A stretch of DNA of 64,000 bases from Bradyrhizobium sp. CB1650 (GTDB taxonomy: Bacteria > Pseudomonadota > Alphaproteobacteria > Rhizobiales > Xanthobacteraceae): contig NZ_CP121695.1 of NCBI RefSeq assembly GCF_029761915.1, forward strand, positions 496,001 through 560,000, written 5' to 3'. Below the pieces are notes generated by a model. It made no database searches. It was not told the origin of the DNA and was given only the letters and a program-made list of their open reading frames with translations. Position 1 is the stretch's first letter, and each line of letters opens with the position of its first letter. The translations under genes and the position numbers were made by a program. Shown here piece by piece: positions 19,601-29,354 of this stretch.

Positions 19601-20203
19601 AACATAAATCTCGCCCGGCGCCAGTCGGATCGTTTCCTGGAAGTAGGTTCGCTCGCTCTTGCGCTCCAGTTCGCTGTTGGGGACGATCCGTGCTGCTCCA
19701 TCCGGGCCGGAGTGATCGACGCGGACCAGCTCGCGCTGATCGTCGTCGAGACCGATGATTCGAAACTGCCCATAACTGGGCTTGGCCTCGATCTCGGCCA
19801 CGAGCCGCGCCGCGATGCGCTCGCGCCAGGTTTGCTCCGAAACGCCGTCGAGAGGGTCGATGCCTCCACCGATGTGAGCGCGGATCAGGCCATTGATGGC
19901 TGCGGCGGAGCGATAGCCGAGCAGATCGCCGCGAGCTCCGGCAACGTAGGATTCGAGATTGGTGGCCAGCAGGCGCGACTGGGCCTCGACGCGCTCCAGA
20001 ACCCGTGGAATGACGGCTTGCGTGAGGTTGCGATAGCCGAGCCAGCCGACTGCGGCCACGGTGACCGCCACGAGCAGGATCATCGCGATGGCCAGCCGCG
20101 TTGCGAGCGTCATGGGGATATTCGCACCGCTTCCCGAATGGTCGCGCTTGTTCTGGCCTGGAACAGACCGGAGGTCTTTGTCATCGGCGGCCGGTGCTGA
20201 CAT
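16607..20203 (-). CDS. Hybrid sensor histidine kinase (dCache-HAMP-3xPAS-HK-REC)
   Basis: 1198 residues. Order: membrane helix (about 33-53), periplasmic double Cache sensor (about 55-345), second helix (about 352-375), HAMP, three PAS domains (cores at SSDDSIVMQSLDAIITGWNP, SQDLIMIMNARGQVAQVSP and ALDAFVQTDEASNILNWN), dimerisation box with the phosphoacceptor His in GGVAHDFNNIL, ATPase core (NLALNARDAM; DTGTGIP; GTGLGLSMVYG) and a C-terminal receiver (LVVEDDRLVRD; LLFTDVIMPG; LLAKPYRK). The start at 20203 overlaps the stop of the upstream receiver gene by 23 bases; a later ATG at 20113 (MTLATRLAIAM) is possible. Ligand unknown. Confidence 0.9.
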   Translation of the reverse strand: MSAPAADDKDLRSVPGQNKRDHSGSGANIPMTLATRLAIAMILLVAVTVAAVGWLGYRNLTQAVIPRVLERVEAQSRLLATNLESYVAGARGDLLGYRSAAAINGLIRAHIGGGIDPLDGVSEQTWRERIAARLVAEIEAKPSYGQFRIIGLDDDQRELVRVDHSGPDGAARIVPNSELERKSERTYFQETIRLAPGEIYVSPIDLATRQGGTTTSHIPTLRVATPLFSADGKPFGIIIANIDMRPALDRIRATAGSGGEIYVVNSRGDYLVHPDRAREFGSLRGRPTNWRNDFPSFAALAGTLEGSTQLTTDGSGRPSGAAIAPALLAGKQWVAIIETVPPSVFARVPAAIQKTSSLVGGLAVLAAALLAVFLARSLTRPIGRLTAAVEAIGSGRPADIPVDASGETGVLARAFAQMVEETRAKTAALEREVQEHRRTEAARSHHAARERLFSAAVESSDDSIVMQSLDAIITGWNPAAERLYGYSADEAIGKSTSIIVPPDRREHGKDILRRIARGEPIERFETVRLRKDGTPVEISLSLSPIRGPDGEIIGASGSARSLTEARRTERALQQQLEERRQIFDASQDLIMIMNARGQVAQVSPSSAAILGYRPEEMIGRTGVDFIHPDHLEQAREEMRALRRGEHPRLSDTRCVHKDGHEVWLSWLGNWSEPARRFFFVGRDMTEARLAQESLRESERLARNIVETALDAFVQTDEASNILNWNSQAEQLFGWRRDEVIGKSTIDLIVADDDRDRVRGGLKRFLESGDGKTLNRRRELMCRRRDGKEFKAELSVTALKRREGLLFNIFYRDLTDKIAAEERIRHAEKMEAVGQLTGGVAHDFNNILTVITGTIEILAEAVEKEPQLAAITRMIDEAAARGAELTQHLLAFARKQPLQPREIDVNLLIIDTAKLLRPTLGEQIQIESVFEDESCVAIVDPNQLTTALLNLALNARDAMPSGGKLILETGGAYLDEVYASINDVRPGHYVLIALSDTGTGIPANMLARVFDPFFTSKGPGKGTGLGLSMVYGFIKQSAGHIKIYSEEGHGTTIKMYLPPGKTATAVGEGVTPATIEGGHETILVVEDDRLVRDYVLAQLHALGYVTLQAANAAEALAIVAAGKPFDLLFTDVIMPGRMNGRQLADELQKTRPGLKVVYTSGYTENAIIHHGRLDSGVLLLAKPYRKSDLARILRKALEG

Positions 20204-20600
20204 CGAAAGCCTCCGGCAGGGCCGCCGTCAGGCAGCCGTCGACCGCCGCGAGCAGCGCCTCGGGTCGGAACGGCTTCTTTAGGCTCGCGACGGCGCCGAG
20301 CTTGGTCGCCATCTTCAGGAAGTCGGGTTCGGCATAGGCATCCGGCGTGACCGAGCGGCCGGAGATGACGATGATCGGTGCGGCCGGCTGTTGCACCCGG
20401 ATGTGGCGCATCGTCTCCAGCCCGTCCATGCCCGGCATGAAGATGTCGAGGAACAAGAGGTCGAACCGGCCGCCTTCGAACAGGGCGAGCCCCATGTGTC
20501 CGTCGGTTGCAGCCGTCACGCGATGACCCGCCCTCTCCAGGATCAGCCGGATCGCGATCTGCACGGCCGGATCGTCATCCACGATCAGGATGTTGGCCAA
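20181..20600 (-). CDS. Receiver-only response regulator, TTG start
   Basis: About 139 residues. The likely start is a TTG at 20600, preceded by GGAGG with a spacing of about 8; the frame also extends to a TTG at 20633. Receiver residues are all present (ILIVDDDPAVQ; LLFLDIFMPGMDG; VISGRS; LKKPFRPE). It precedes and overlaps the hybrid kinase gene, so the two are translationally coupled and probably work together, either as phosphate sink or as relay target. Confidence 0.85.
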   Translation of the reverse strand: MANILIVDDDPAVQIAIRLILERAGHRVTAATDGHMGLALFEGGRFDLLFLDIFMPGMDGLETMRHIRVQQPAAPIIVISGRSVTPDAYAEPDFLKMATKLGAVASLKKPFRPEALLAAVDGCLTAALPEAFDVSTGRR

Positions 20601-20800
20601 ATTCCAGTCCTCCGAGCCCGATGGGAGGTCCAATTCGGTGAATGAGTCGACGCATCAAATACGAAATTGTTGCGCGCATTCTGGCCGGCCCGCAAGCGCT
20701 TCGGCGGCCTCTCGCCGCCGCGCCGCTCGATATTGCGTCGCAATTCCGGTGTATGCACGCCTGAGTGCACGCCAGGGGTCCGCCTCCTGCCGCCGGGCGC

Positions 20801-21517
20801 CTAATCGCTAAGATATTCGGGATGGCGGGCGCGGATCGTGTCCAGCTCGCTCAGCGTCCCCGACAGATGGGTGCGCAGATGCCGCTGCGCGGCGTCGGCA
20901 TCGCCGGCTTCGACGGCCCGTGTGATCAGCTTGTGATGGCGCAGGATGTTCTGGGCCTTGCCGGGCGAGGGTAGATGCAGCCGGCGCAGCCGGTCGATAT
21001 GTCCGCTGCGGCTGCGCACCAGCGTCCAGAGCTCCTGCTTGCCGGCGGCGGCATAGAGCTGGGCGTGGAAATCGTTGTCGGCCGCCATGAAGCTTTCGAA
21101 GTCGCCGGCCCTGGCGAATTGCTGCTGGAGCGCGATCGCGTGATCGAGGCGGATGATGAGGGATGGGTCGCGACTTTCCGCAAGCAGCCGCACGATCTCG
21201 AGCTCGAGGGCCTGACGCAGGAAATGCGCCTGCTGGGCGCGGCCGACATCGACGCGACTGACGACGGTCGCGTGTTGCGGGAACACGTCGACCAGCCCTT
21301 CCTCCTCGAGACGCATCAAGGCGTCGCGGACCGGCGTCGAGCTGACGCCGAACTGCGCGGCCAGCTCGGCACGCGACAGGGGTGAGCCGGGCGGCAGTTC
21401 CAGAGCAAGGATCGCATTGCGTAGCCGTTCGAATACCTGCGGCGCGGCCTGGCGGGCGCGGTCGAGCCGGCCGCCGTGACGGGAAGCCGCGCGGGGCGCG
21501 GTATGGGACACTTCCAT
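20801..21517 (-). CDS. GntR-family (FadR/FCD) transcriptional regulator
   Basis: 238 residues. N-terminal winged helix (AAPQVFERLRNAILALELPPGSPL; AELAAQFGVSSTPVRDALMRLEEEGLV) and a C-terminal all-helical FCD ligand domain with metal-binding-type Asp and His residues (ADNDFHAQL; RHHKLITRAVEAGD; RHLRTHL). FCD regulators usually respond to sugar acids or other carboxylates. Divergent from the transporter-dehydratase operon, with a perfect palindrome in the shared promoter; it is very probably its repressor and self-regulator. Confidence 0.9.
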   Translation of the reverse strand: MEVSHTAPRAASRHGGRLDRARQAAPQVFERLRNAILALELPPGSPLSRAELAAQFGVSSTPVRDALMRLEEEGLVDVFPQHATVVSRVDVGRAQQAHFLRQALELEIVRLLAESRDPSLIIRLDHAIALQQQFARAGDFESFMAADNDFHAQLYAAAGKQELWTLVRSRSGHIDRLRRLHLPSPGKAQNILRHHKLITRAVEAGDADAAQRHLRTHLSGTLSELDTIRARHPEYLSD

Positions 21518-21544
21518 GACGTACTGTTCCGGCGCGCTTGCTTT

Positions 21545-21570
21545 TGATGCACTAATACATTAGTGCATCA
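21545..21570. promoter_or_regulatory. 26-bp perfect palindrome, probable GntR operator
   Basis: TGATGCACTAAT-AC-ATTAGTGCATCA is a perfect 12-bp inverted repeat with a 2-nt centre. It lies 27 bases upstream of the gntR-type start and 45 bases before the substrate-binding-protein start. Position and symmetry fit an operator controlling both directions. Confidence 0.75.
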
Positions 21571-21615
21571 GCGGGGTCAACGCACCCCGCCGCTGACCGG
21601 AGGAAACGAACAACA

Positions 21616-22635
21616 ATGACGAAGCAATCGAAATCCGGCCTCGCCGCCCTTGCCCTGATCGCCGCCACCGCGTTGTCGGTGACCACGGCTCAGGCGCAGC
21701 AGAAATCCGAGATCGCGCTGTCGCGGCAGCCCGGCATCTTCTACATGCCGAGCCACATCATGGAGAAGCAGAAGCTCATCGAGAAGCACGCAGCGAGCCT
21801 CGGCGTGCCCGGCGTCACCACCAAATGGGTCACCTTCTCCGGCGGCGGCGCCCAGACCGATGCGCTACTCGCAGGCGGGGTCGACATCCTCAACACCGGC
21901 ACCGGCAATCTGCTCCTGCTGTGGGATCGCACCCGCGGCGGCGTCAAGGGCATCGTCGCGACCTCGGCGCAGCCGATGACGCTGATCAGCCGCGACCCCA
22001 ACATCAAGTCGATCAAGGATTTTGGCCCCGCCGACAAGATCGCGGTGCCGACCGTCAAGGTCTCGACGCAGGCCATCGTGCTGCAGATCGCGGCCAGCGA
22101 AGCGTTCGGCGCCGATCAATGGTCGAAGCTAGACGCCAACACCGTGCAGCTCGGTCATCCCGACGCCTATGCCGCGCTCGCCAATCCCAAGCACGAGGTG
22201 CACAACCACTTCTCGATTCCACCCTTCACCTTCCTCGAGCTGAAGAACGTGCCGGGTGCGCATGTCGTGCTGAACTCGCCCGACGTCATGGGCGGGCCGC
22301 TCAGTCAGGCGCAATTCTTCACCACGACGAAATTCGCCGACGCCAATCCGAAGATCATCCAGGCCGTGCGCGATGCAACCAAGGAAGCGCAGGACCTGAT
22401 CCGCAGCGACACCAGGCAGGCGGTCGAGATCTACAAGGAGATCACCGGCGACAAGACCTCGGTCGAGGAGCTTCTGGAGCTCCTGAAGCAGCCCGGGATG
22501 ATGGAATGGAATCTCGAGCCGCAGGGCACGATGAAATTCGCTGCGCATCTGTATCGGACCGGCACACTGAAGACGCAGCCGAAGGCGTGGACCGACTACT
22601 ATCTCCCCGTCGCGCACGACCTGAAGGGCAGCTGA
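21616..22635 (+). CDS. NitT/TauT-type ABC transporter substrate-binding protein
   Basis: 339 residues with a Sec signal peptide (ending near TTAQAQQ) and a GGAGG-like site before the ATG. The fold pattern is that of SsuA/THI5-like periplasmic proteins (GIFYMPSHIMEKQKLIEKHA; VDILNTGTGNLLLLWDRT; PMTLISRDPNIKSIKDF). Such proteins bind nitrate, sulfonates, thiamine precursors or aromatic acids. Here the neighbours (sugar-acid dehydratase, RraA-like protein, FCD regulator) suggest a sugar acid or related carboxylate; this is inference. The stop overlaps the ATPase start (TGATG). Confidence 0.88.
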   Translation: MTKQSKSGLAALALIAATALSVTTAQAQQKSEIALSRQPGIFYMPSHIMEKQKLIEKHAASLGVPGVTTKWVTFSGGGAQTDALLAGGVDILNTGTGNLLLLWDRTRGGVKGIVATSAQPMTLISRDPNIKSIKDFGPADKIAVPTVKVSTQAIVLQIAASEAFGADQWSKLDANTVQLGHPDAYAALANPKHEVHNHFSIPPFTFLELKNVPGAHVVLNSPDVMGGPLSQAQFFTTTKFADANPKIIQAVRDATKEAQDLIRSDTRQAVEIYKEITGDKTSVEELLELLKQPGMMEWNLEPQGTMKFAAHLYRTGTLKTQPKAWTDYYLPVAHDLKGS

Positions 22636-23396
22636 TGGCGCTGCTCGACGTCAGCGGGGTGACGCTGCGCTACAAGACCGCGAGCGCCGTCGTCACCGCC
22701 ACCGAAAAGGTCTCCTTCACCGTCGACAAGTCCGACCGCTTCGTGCTGCTCGGGCCGTCCGGTTGCGGCAAGTCGACGCTGCTGAAGGCGGTCGGCGGCT
22801 ATATGGTGCCGAGCGAAGGCCGGATGACGATCAACGATCGGCAGATCCACGGTCCCGGCGCCGACCGCATGATGATCTTCCAGGAATTCGACCAGCTCCT
22901 GCCCTGGAAGACCGTGCTCGCCAACGTGATGTTTCCCCTGCTCACCGCGCGGCGGCTGTCGCGCAACGAGGCCGAGCAGCGGGCGCGGGCCTATATCGAG
23001 AAGGTCGGTCTCACCCGCGTGGTCGATGCCTATCCGCATACGCTGTCCGGCGGCATGAAGCAGCGCGTCGCGATCGCGCGCGGCATGGCGATGGAGCCCG
23101 ACATTATCCTGATGGACGAGCCGTTCGCGGCGCTCGACGCGCTGACTCGCCGCACCTGCCAGGACGAGCTGCTCCAGCTCTGGAGCGAGACCAAATTCAC
23201 CGTGCTGTTCGTCACCCATTCGATCGCGGAGGCGATCCGGATCGGCAACCGTATCCTGTTGCTGTCGCCGCATCCGGGCCGCGTCAAGGCCGAGGTGGTC
23301 GATGTCGATCGGGTCTCGAACGCCGACGGCGGCGCCGGACGGCTGGAGAAGGAGATACATGATCTCCTGTTCTCCTCCGATGCGACGGCGCATTGA
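22635..23396 (+). CDS. NitT/TauT-type ABC transporter ATPase
   Basis: 253 residues; the ATG overlaps the previous stop by one base. It has Walker A GPSGCGKST, Q-loop FQEFDQLLPW, signature LSGGMKQR, Walker B IILMDEPFAALD and switch His in FVTHSIAEA: a complete ATPase. The long open frame that reaches back to 21825 is only the shadow frame of the binding-protein gene. It powers import together with the adjacent permease. Confidence 0.93.
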   Translation: MALLDVSGVTLRYKTASAVVTATEKVSFTVDKSDRFVLLGPSGCGKSTLLKAVGGYMVPSEGRMTINDRQIHGPGADRMMIFQEFDQLLPWKTVLANVMFPLLTARRLSRNEAEQRARAYIEKVGLTRVVDAYPHTLSGGMKQRVAIARGMAMEPDIILMDEPFAALDALTRRTCQDELLQLWSETKFTVLFVTHSIAEAIRIGNRILLLSPHPGRVKAEVVDVDRVSNADGGAGRLEKEIHDLLFSSDATAH

Positions 23397-23407
23397 GGGA
23401 GCCTCTC

Positions 23408-24267
23408 ATGGGCGAAGCTAGAATTTTGCTGCGAGCCGCGCCGACGGCTGCTGCCGCCAGCGCCGGCGAAGTCGAGCGCGAGCTGAGCGTCGCGGAGCTG
23501 TTGTGGAACGACGGTTTCGTCCGCAAGGCCGTCATCATCCTGTTCCTGGCGGCGGCTTGGGAAGCTTATGGCGTCTATCTCGACAATCCCCTGCTGTTCC
23601 CGACGCTGCATGACACGTTCGTCACCCTGTTCGAACGCGTCAAGGACGGCACCATTCCCATGCGCGCCTGGACCTCGCTGAAGGTATTGTTCATGGGCTA
23701 TTCGGCGGGCATCGCCCTTGCGGCGATCTTCACCGTGCTCGCGATCTCGACCCGTATCGGCACGGATTTCCTCGAGACGGTGACGGCGATGTTCAATCCG
23801 CTGCCGGCGATTGCGCTGTTGCCGTTGGCCCTGATCTGGTTCGGGCTCGGCAACGCCAGCCTCGTCTTCGTGCTGATCCATTCGGTACTGTGGCCGGTCG
23901 CACTCAACACCCACTCCGGCTTCAAGAGCGTGTCGAACACGCTGCGCATGGTCGGTCGCAATTATGGCCTGCGCGGGCTGCCCTATGTCGCCAAGATCCT
24001 GATCCCGGCCGCCTTCGGCTCGATCCTCACCGGTCTCAAGATCGGCTGGGCGTTCGCTTGGCGCACCCTGATCGCGGCCGAGTTGGTGTTCGGCGTGTCG
24101 TCGGGGCAGGGCGGGCTGGGCTGGTTCATCTTCGAGAACCGCAACCTGCTCGACATACCTGCGGTCTTCGCAGGACTGTTGACCGTGATTATCATCGGGC
24201 TCTTTGTCGAGAACCTGATCTTCCGCGCGATCGAGCGGAACACCGTGCAGAAATGGGGCACCCAATC

Positions 24268-24271
<4 letters not shown>
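23408..24271 (+). CDS. NitT/TauT-type ABC transporter permease
   Basis: 287 residues from the ATG at 23408, which has GAGGGAG upstream. A TTG at 23393 overlapping the ATPase stop is an alternative. About six membrane helices and the BPD_transp_1 EAA-type loop (VSNTLRMVGRNYGLRGLPYVAKILIPAAFGSILTGL). It forms the membrane channel of the importer. The stop overlaps the dehydratase start as ATGA. Confidence 0.92.
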
Positions 24272-26004
<1,733 letters not shown>

Positions 26005-26011
26005 TAATCCG

Positions 26012-26121
26012 GTCATTCCGGGGCATGGCGAGGTGATGAGCCCGGAATCCATTGTGCCGCAGCGCGTGCTGCTTGATGGATTTCAGGGCTCGCGCCAAGT
26101 GGCGCGCCCCGCAATGACGAC
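26012..26121. repeat. REP-like palindromic element inside operon
   Basis: Starts GGTCATTCCGGGGC and ends GCAATGACGAC, with paired internal segments (GAGCCCGGAATCCAT; GGCTCGCGCCAAGTGGCGCG). It lies between the dehydratase gene and the RraA-like gene, so the last gene may be expressed at a different level. Confidence 0.45.
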
Positions 26122-26141
26122 CAACGAGAGAGTTCACATCA

Positions 26142-26861
26142 ATGACCAAACTCAGCGACGCCACCCGCAGCAAGCTCAAGACCGTCTCGACCGCCACCGT
26201 GGCCACGGCGCTGTTCAAGCGCGGCCTGCGCATCCAGATGATTCAGGATGTGCACCCCTTGAGCCCGGAACAGCCGACCATGGTCGGCGAAGCCTTCACG
26301 CTGCGCTACATGCCGGCGCGCGAGGACCTCAACACCATCGACGTGTTCCGCGATCGCGCCCATCCGCAGCGCAAGGCGGTCGAGGATTGCCCGCCCGGCG
26401 CAGTGCTGGTGATGGACAGCCGCAAGGACGCCCGCGCGGCCTCCGCCGGTGCGATCCTGGTGACGCGGCTGATGAAGCGCGGTGTCGCCGGCGTCGTCAC
26501 CGATGGCGGTTTTCGCGATTCCGCCGAGATCGCGAAGCTCGGCTTCCCGGCGTTCCATCACCGGCCGAGTGCACCGACCAATCTCACGCTGCACCAGGCG
26601 ATCGAGATCAACGTCCCGATCGGCTGCGGCGATGCTCCGGTGTTTCCCGGCGACGTCATCCTCGGCGACAGCGACGGCGTCATCGTCATCCCCGCCCATC
26701 TCGCCGACGAGATCGCGAACGAGACGTTTGAGATGACAGCCTTCGAGGATTTCGTCACCGAGGAAGTCGGCAAGGGCCGCGGCATCTTCGGCCTCTATCC
26801 GGCCACCGATCCGCAGACGATGACCGACTTTGCGGCGTGGCGGAAGGCGAAGGGGCGGTAG
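26142..26861 (+). CDS. RraA-like / HMG-aldolase-family protein
   Basis: 239 residues, single RraA-like domain. The signature GVVTDGGFRDSAEI contains the Asp and Arg-Asp residues that, in 4-hydroxy-4-methyl-2-oxoglutarate/oxaloacetate aldolases of this family, bind metal and pyruvate enolate. AGGACCTCAA-type surroundings are normal. Next to a dehydratase making a 2-keto-3-deoxy acid, the plausible role is retro-aldol cleavage or decarboxylation of that product (inference). The name ribonuclease activity regulator reflects a distant homologue. A weak GAGAGAG site precedes the ATG. Confidence 0.8.
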   Translation: MTKLSDATRSKLKTVSTATVATALFKRGLRIQMIQDVHPLSPEQPTMVGEAFTLRYMPAREDLNTIDVFRDRAHPQRKAVEDCPPGAVLVMDSRKDARAASAGAILVTRLMKRGVAGVVTDGGFRDSAEIAKLGFPAFHHRPSAPTNLTLHQAIEINVPIGCGDAPVFPGDVILGDSDGVIVIPAHLADEIANETFEMTAFEDFVTEEVGKGRGIFGLYPATDPQTMTDFAAWRKAKGR

Positions 26862-26931
26862 CTGGACGGAGGTTGGCGCCTCACTCTCCGCCGTCGCCGG
26901 GACGATGGGGAGGCAGTCGCGCGAGAAGTCG

Positions 26932-29052
26932 CTACACCGCAGCCTCCGCCATCCCCACCGCCCACAGCGCAAACGCATACACGATCGCGACTTCGTCGAG
27001 GCGGTCGAAGCGCCCCGATGCGCCGCCGTGGCCGGCGCCCATGTTGGTGCGGAGCAGGACCGGGCCGCCGCCGCGCATGATGGCGCGCAGGCGCGCGATC
27101 CATTTGGCGGGCTCCCAATAGGTGACGCGCGGGTCGGTCAAGCCGCCCATTGCCAGGATCGCCGGATACTCTTTCGCCGCGACGTTGTCGTAAGGCGAGT
27201 AGGACAGGATGGTGCGAAAATCCTTCTCGCTCTCGATCGGATTGCCCCATTCCGGCCATTCCGGCGGCGTCAGCGGCAAGCTGTCGTCGAGCATGGTGTT
27301 GAGCACGTCGACGAACGGCACTTCCGCGACGATGCCGGCGAACAGCTCGCCGGCGCGGTTGGCGACCGCGCCCATCAGCATGCCGCCGGCCGAGCCGCCG
27401 TGGCCGACGATGCGTTTTGCGCTGGTGTACTTCGCCTCGATCAGCGCGCGTGCGCTCGCGGCGAAATCGTCGAACGAGTTGGTTTTCTTCTCGCGCTTGC
27501 CGTCGAGATACCAGCCCCAGCCCTTGTCGGCGCCGCCGCGGATATGGGCGATGGCGTAGACGAAGCCGCGGTCGACCAGCGACAAGCGGTTGGCGCTGAA
27601 CGAGGCCGGCATCGCCATGCCGTAGGAGCCGTAGCCATAGAGCAGCAGCGGCGCCGTGCCGTCGAGCGTCAGCCCGCGCCGATGCAGGATCGAGACCGGC
27701 ACCTCGGCGCCGTCATGGGCCTTCGCCATGATACGGGTGGTGACGTAGTCGGCCGCGTTGTGGCCGGACGGAATCTCCTGGCGCTTGCGCAAGATGCGCG
27801 TGCGCTTAGCCATGTCGTAGTCATACACCTCCGACGGCGTCGTCATCGACGAATAGGAGAAGCGCAAATTGGTCGTCTCGAATTCGTAGGACCCCATCGT
27901 GTCGAGCGAATAGGCCGCCTCGTCGAACGCGATCGCATGCTCTTCGCTGTCAGCGAGATCGCGGATGATAATCGCCGGCAGAGCGTTGGCGCGCTCCAGC
28001 CGCACCAGGTGGCCGGCATAGAGATCGAGGTCGATGATGTAGATGCCCGGGCGATACGGGATCAAATCGCGCCAGTTTGCCCGCTCGGGCGCGCCAAGTG
28101 GCGCCGTGACGATCTTGAAGTCGATCGCATCGTCCACATTGGTGAGGATGAAGAGCTCGTCGCCGCGGTCGGCAAGCGAATACTGCACGCCCTCTTGCCG
28201 CGCCGCGACCAGGCGCGGCGGCGCCTCGGGATTTTCGAGATCGATCAGCCGTTGTTCGGATGTCTCGTGATCGCCGCCGGCGATGACGCAGAAGCGGCCG
28301 CTGGTGCTCTCATGCAGATGGGTGAACCAGCCGGAGTCCTGCTCCTCATAGACCAGCACGTCGTCGGCCTGCTTGGTGCCGAGCCGGTGCCGCCACACCT
28401 GCATTGGGCGGTGATTGTCGTCGAGCTTCACGTAGAAGAAGCTCTTGGCGTCCTTGCTCCAGACGATGCCGCCGTCGGTCTCCTCGACGACGTCGTCGAA
28501 ATCCTCGCCCGTCGCCCAGTCGCGCACCCGGATCGAAAAATATTCCGAGCCCTTGGTGTCCGCGCTCCACGCCTGCAGCCTGTGATCGGGCGAGTGCCGG
28601 CTGCCGCCGAACTTGAAGTATTTGTGGTCCTTGGCAAGCGCGTCGCCGTCGAGCACGATGTGGCTGTCGCCGCCGTCGCGCGGCATGCGGCCGAACAGCT
28701 CATGCTGCCCGCCTTCGCGGAACTTGCGGAAATAGGCGAAGGAGCCGTCGGGCGAGGGGACGCTGGAATCGTCCTCCTTGATCCGGGAGCGCATCTCGCG
28801 CACCAGCGACTTCTGCAGCGGTGCGGTGTGGCCCAGCAGGCTCTCGGTATAGGCGTTCTCCTCGTCGAGATATTTGCGGATGTCGCCATCGAGCACCGCC
28901 GGATCGCGCAGCACCTCCTGCCAGTTCGCGTCCTTCAGCCAGGCGTAGTCATCGGCGACGGTGATGCCGTGGCGGGTAAAGGAGTGCGGCCTGCGCGGCG
29001 CGACGGGCGCGATCTGGGGCTTGCTGGCGGTCTTGCTGACGGTTTTGGGCAA
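26932..29052 (-). CDS. ptrB: S9-family oligopeptidase (oligopeptidase B type)
   Basis: 706 residues, the usual length of oligopeptidase B. N-terminal seven-bladed propeller (about 70-420), then an alpha/beta-hydrolase domain with the nucleophile Ser in GHGGSAGGMLMG, Asp in GLTDPRVTYWEPAKW and His in GAGHGGASGRF. The oligopeptidase hallmark GGSAGG is clear. It cleaves short peptides, usually after basic residues, in the cytoplasm; no signal peptide. The antisense frame of 761 codons over this gene is a GC-bias shadow. Confidence 0.9.
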   Translation of the reverse strand: MPKTVSKTASKPQIAPVAPRRPHSFTRHGITVADDYAWLKDANWQEVLRDPAVLDGDIRKYLDEENAYTESLLGHTAPLQKSLVREMRSRIKEDDSSVPSPDGSFAYFRKFREGGQHELFGRMPRDGGDSHIVLDGDALAKDHKYFKFGGSRHSPDHRLQAWSADTKGSEYFSIRVRDWATGEDFDDVVEETDGGIVWSKDAKSFFYVKLDDNHRPMQVWRHRLGTKQADDVLVYEEQDSGWFTHLHESTSGRFCVIAGGDHETSEQRLIDLENPEAPPRLVAARQEGVQYSLADRGDELFILTNVDDAIDFKIVTAPLGAPERANWRDLIPYRPGIYIIDLDLYAGHLVRLERANALPAIIIRDLADSEEHAIAFDEAAYSLDTMGSYEFETTNLRFSYSSMTTPSEVYDYDMAKRTRILRKRQEIPSGHNAADYVTTRIMAKAHDGAEVPVSILHRRGLTLDGTAPLLLYGYGSYGMAMPASFSANRLSLVDRGFVYAIAHIRGGADKGWGWYLDGKREKKTNSFDDFAASARALIEAKYTSAKRIVGHGGSAGGMLMGAVANRAGELFAGIVAEVPFVDVLNTMLDDSLPLTPPEWPEWGNPIESEKDFRTILSYSPYDNVAAKEYPAILAMGGLTDPRVTYWEPAKWIARLRAIMRGGGPVLLRTNMGAGHGGASGRFDRLDEVAIVYAFALWAVGMAEAAV

Positions 29053-29151
29053 ATCGATCCTCGTGCGAGTACGTCGTGTCTCGCATCTATATCAGATCGA
29101 ATGCGGGGGATTTAAAGACGGCGAAGTGTACCGGCGGTCGGCTCCCTCGCC

Positions 29152-29341
29152 CCGCTTGCGGCAGGGCAATCGCATATGAGCACTCACAAGAGATCGTCAT
29201 GCCCGGGCTTGTCCCGGGCATCCACGTTCTTCGTGCCGCATGGCTAGGCGTGGATGGCCGGGACAAGCCCGGGCATGACGCCGTGGGGCTTTAGCGCCCG
29301 AGCTCTCAGGTCATATGCGATTGCCCTGCCGCACGCGGGGA
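29152..29341. repeat. Nested inverted repeats, intergenic
   Basis: Outer arms at 29152-29180 and 29311-29341 are complementary (core CATATGCGATTGCCCTGCCG on the right arm). Inner arms at 29196-29226 and 29249-29279 are complementary (core GTCATGCCCGGGCTTGTCCC). The inner palindrome appears inserted in the loop of the outer one. It separates the peptidase and aminotransferase genes and can form a very large hairpin. The inner core recurs at 35763. Confidence 0.65.
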
Positions 29342-29354
29342 GAGGCGAAGAAGC

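Noticed and set aside
26830..29115. 761-codon frame opposite the oligopeptidase gene
   Set aside because: Antisense shadow; composition unlike protein, while the reverse strand has a complete catalytic triad.
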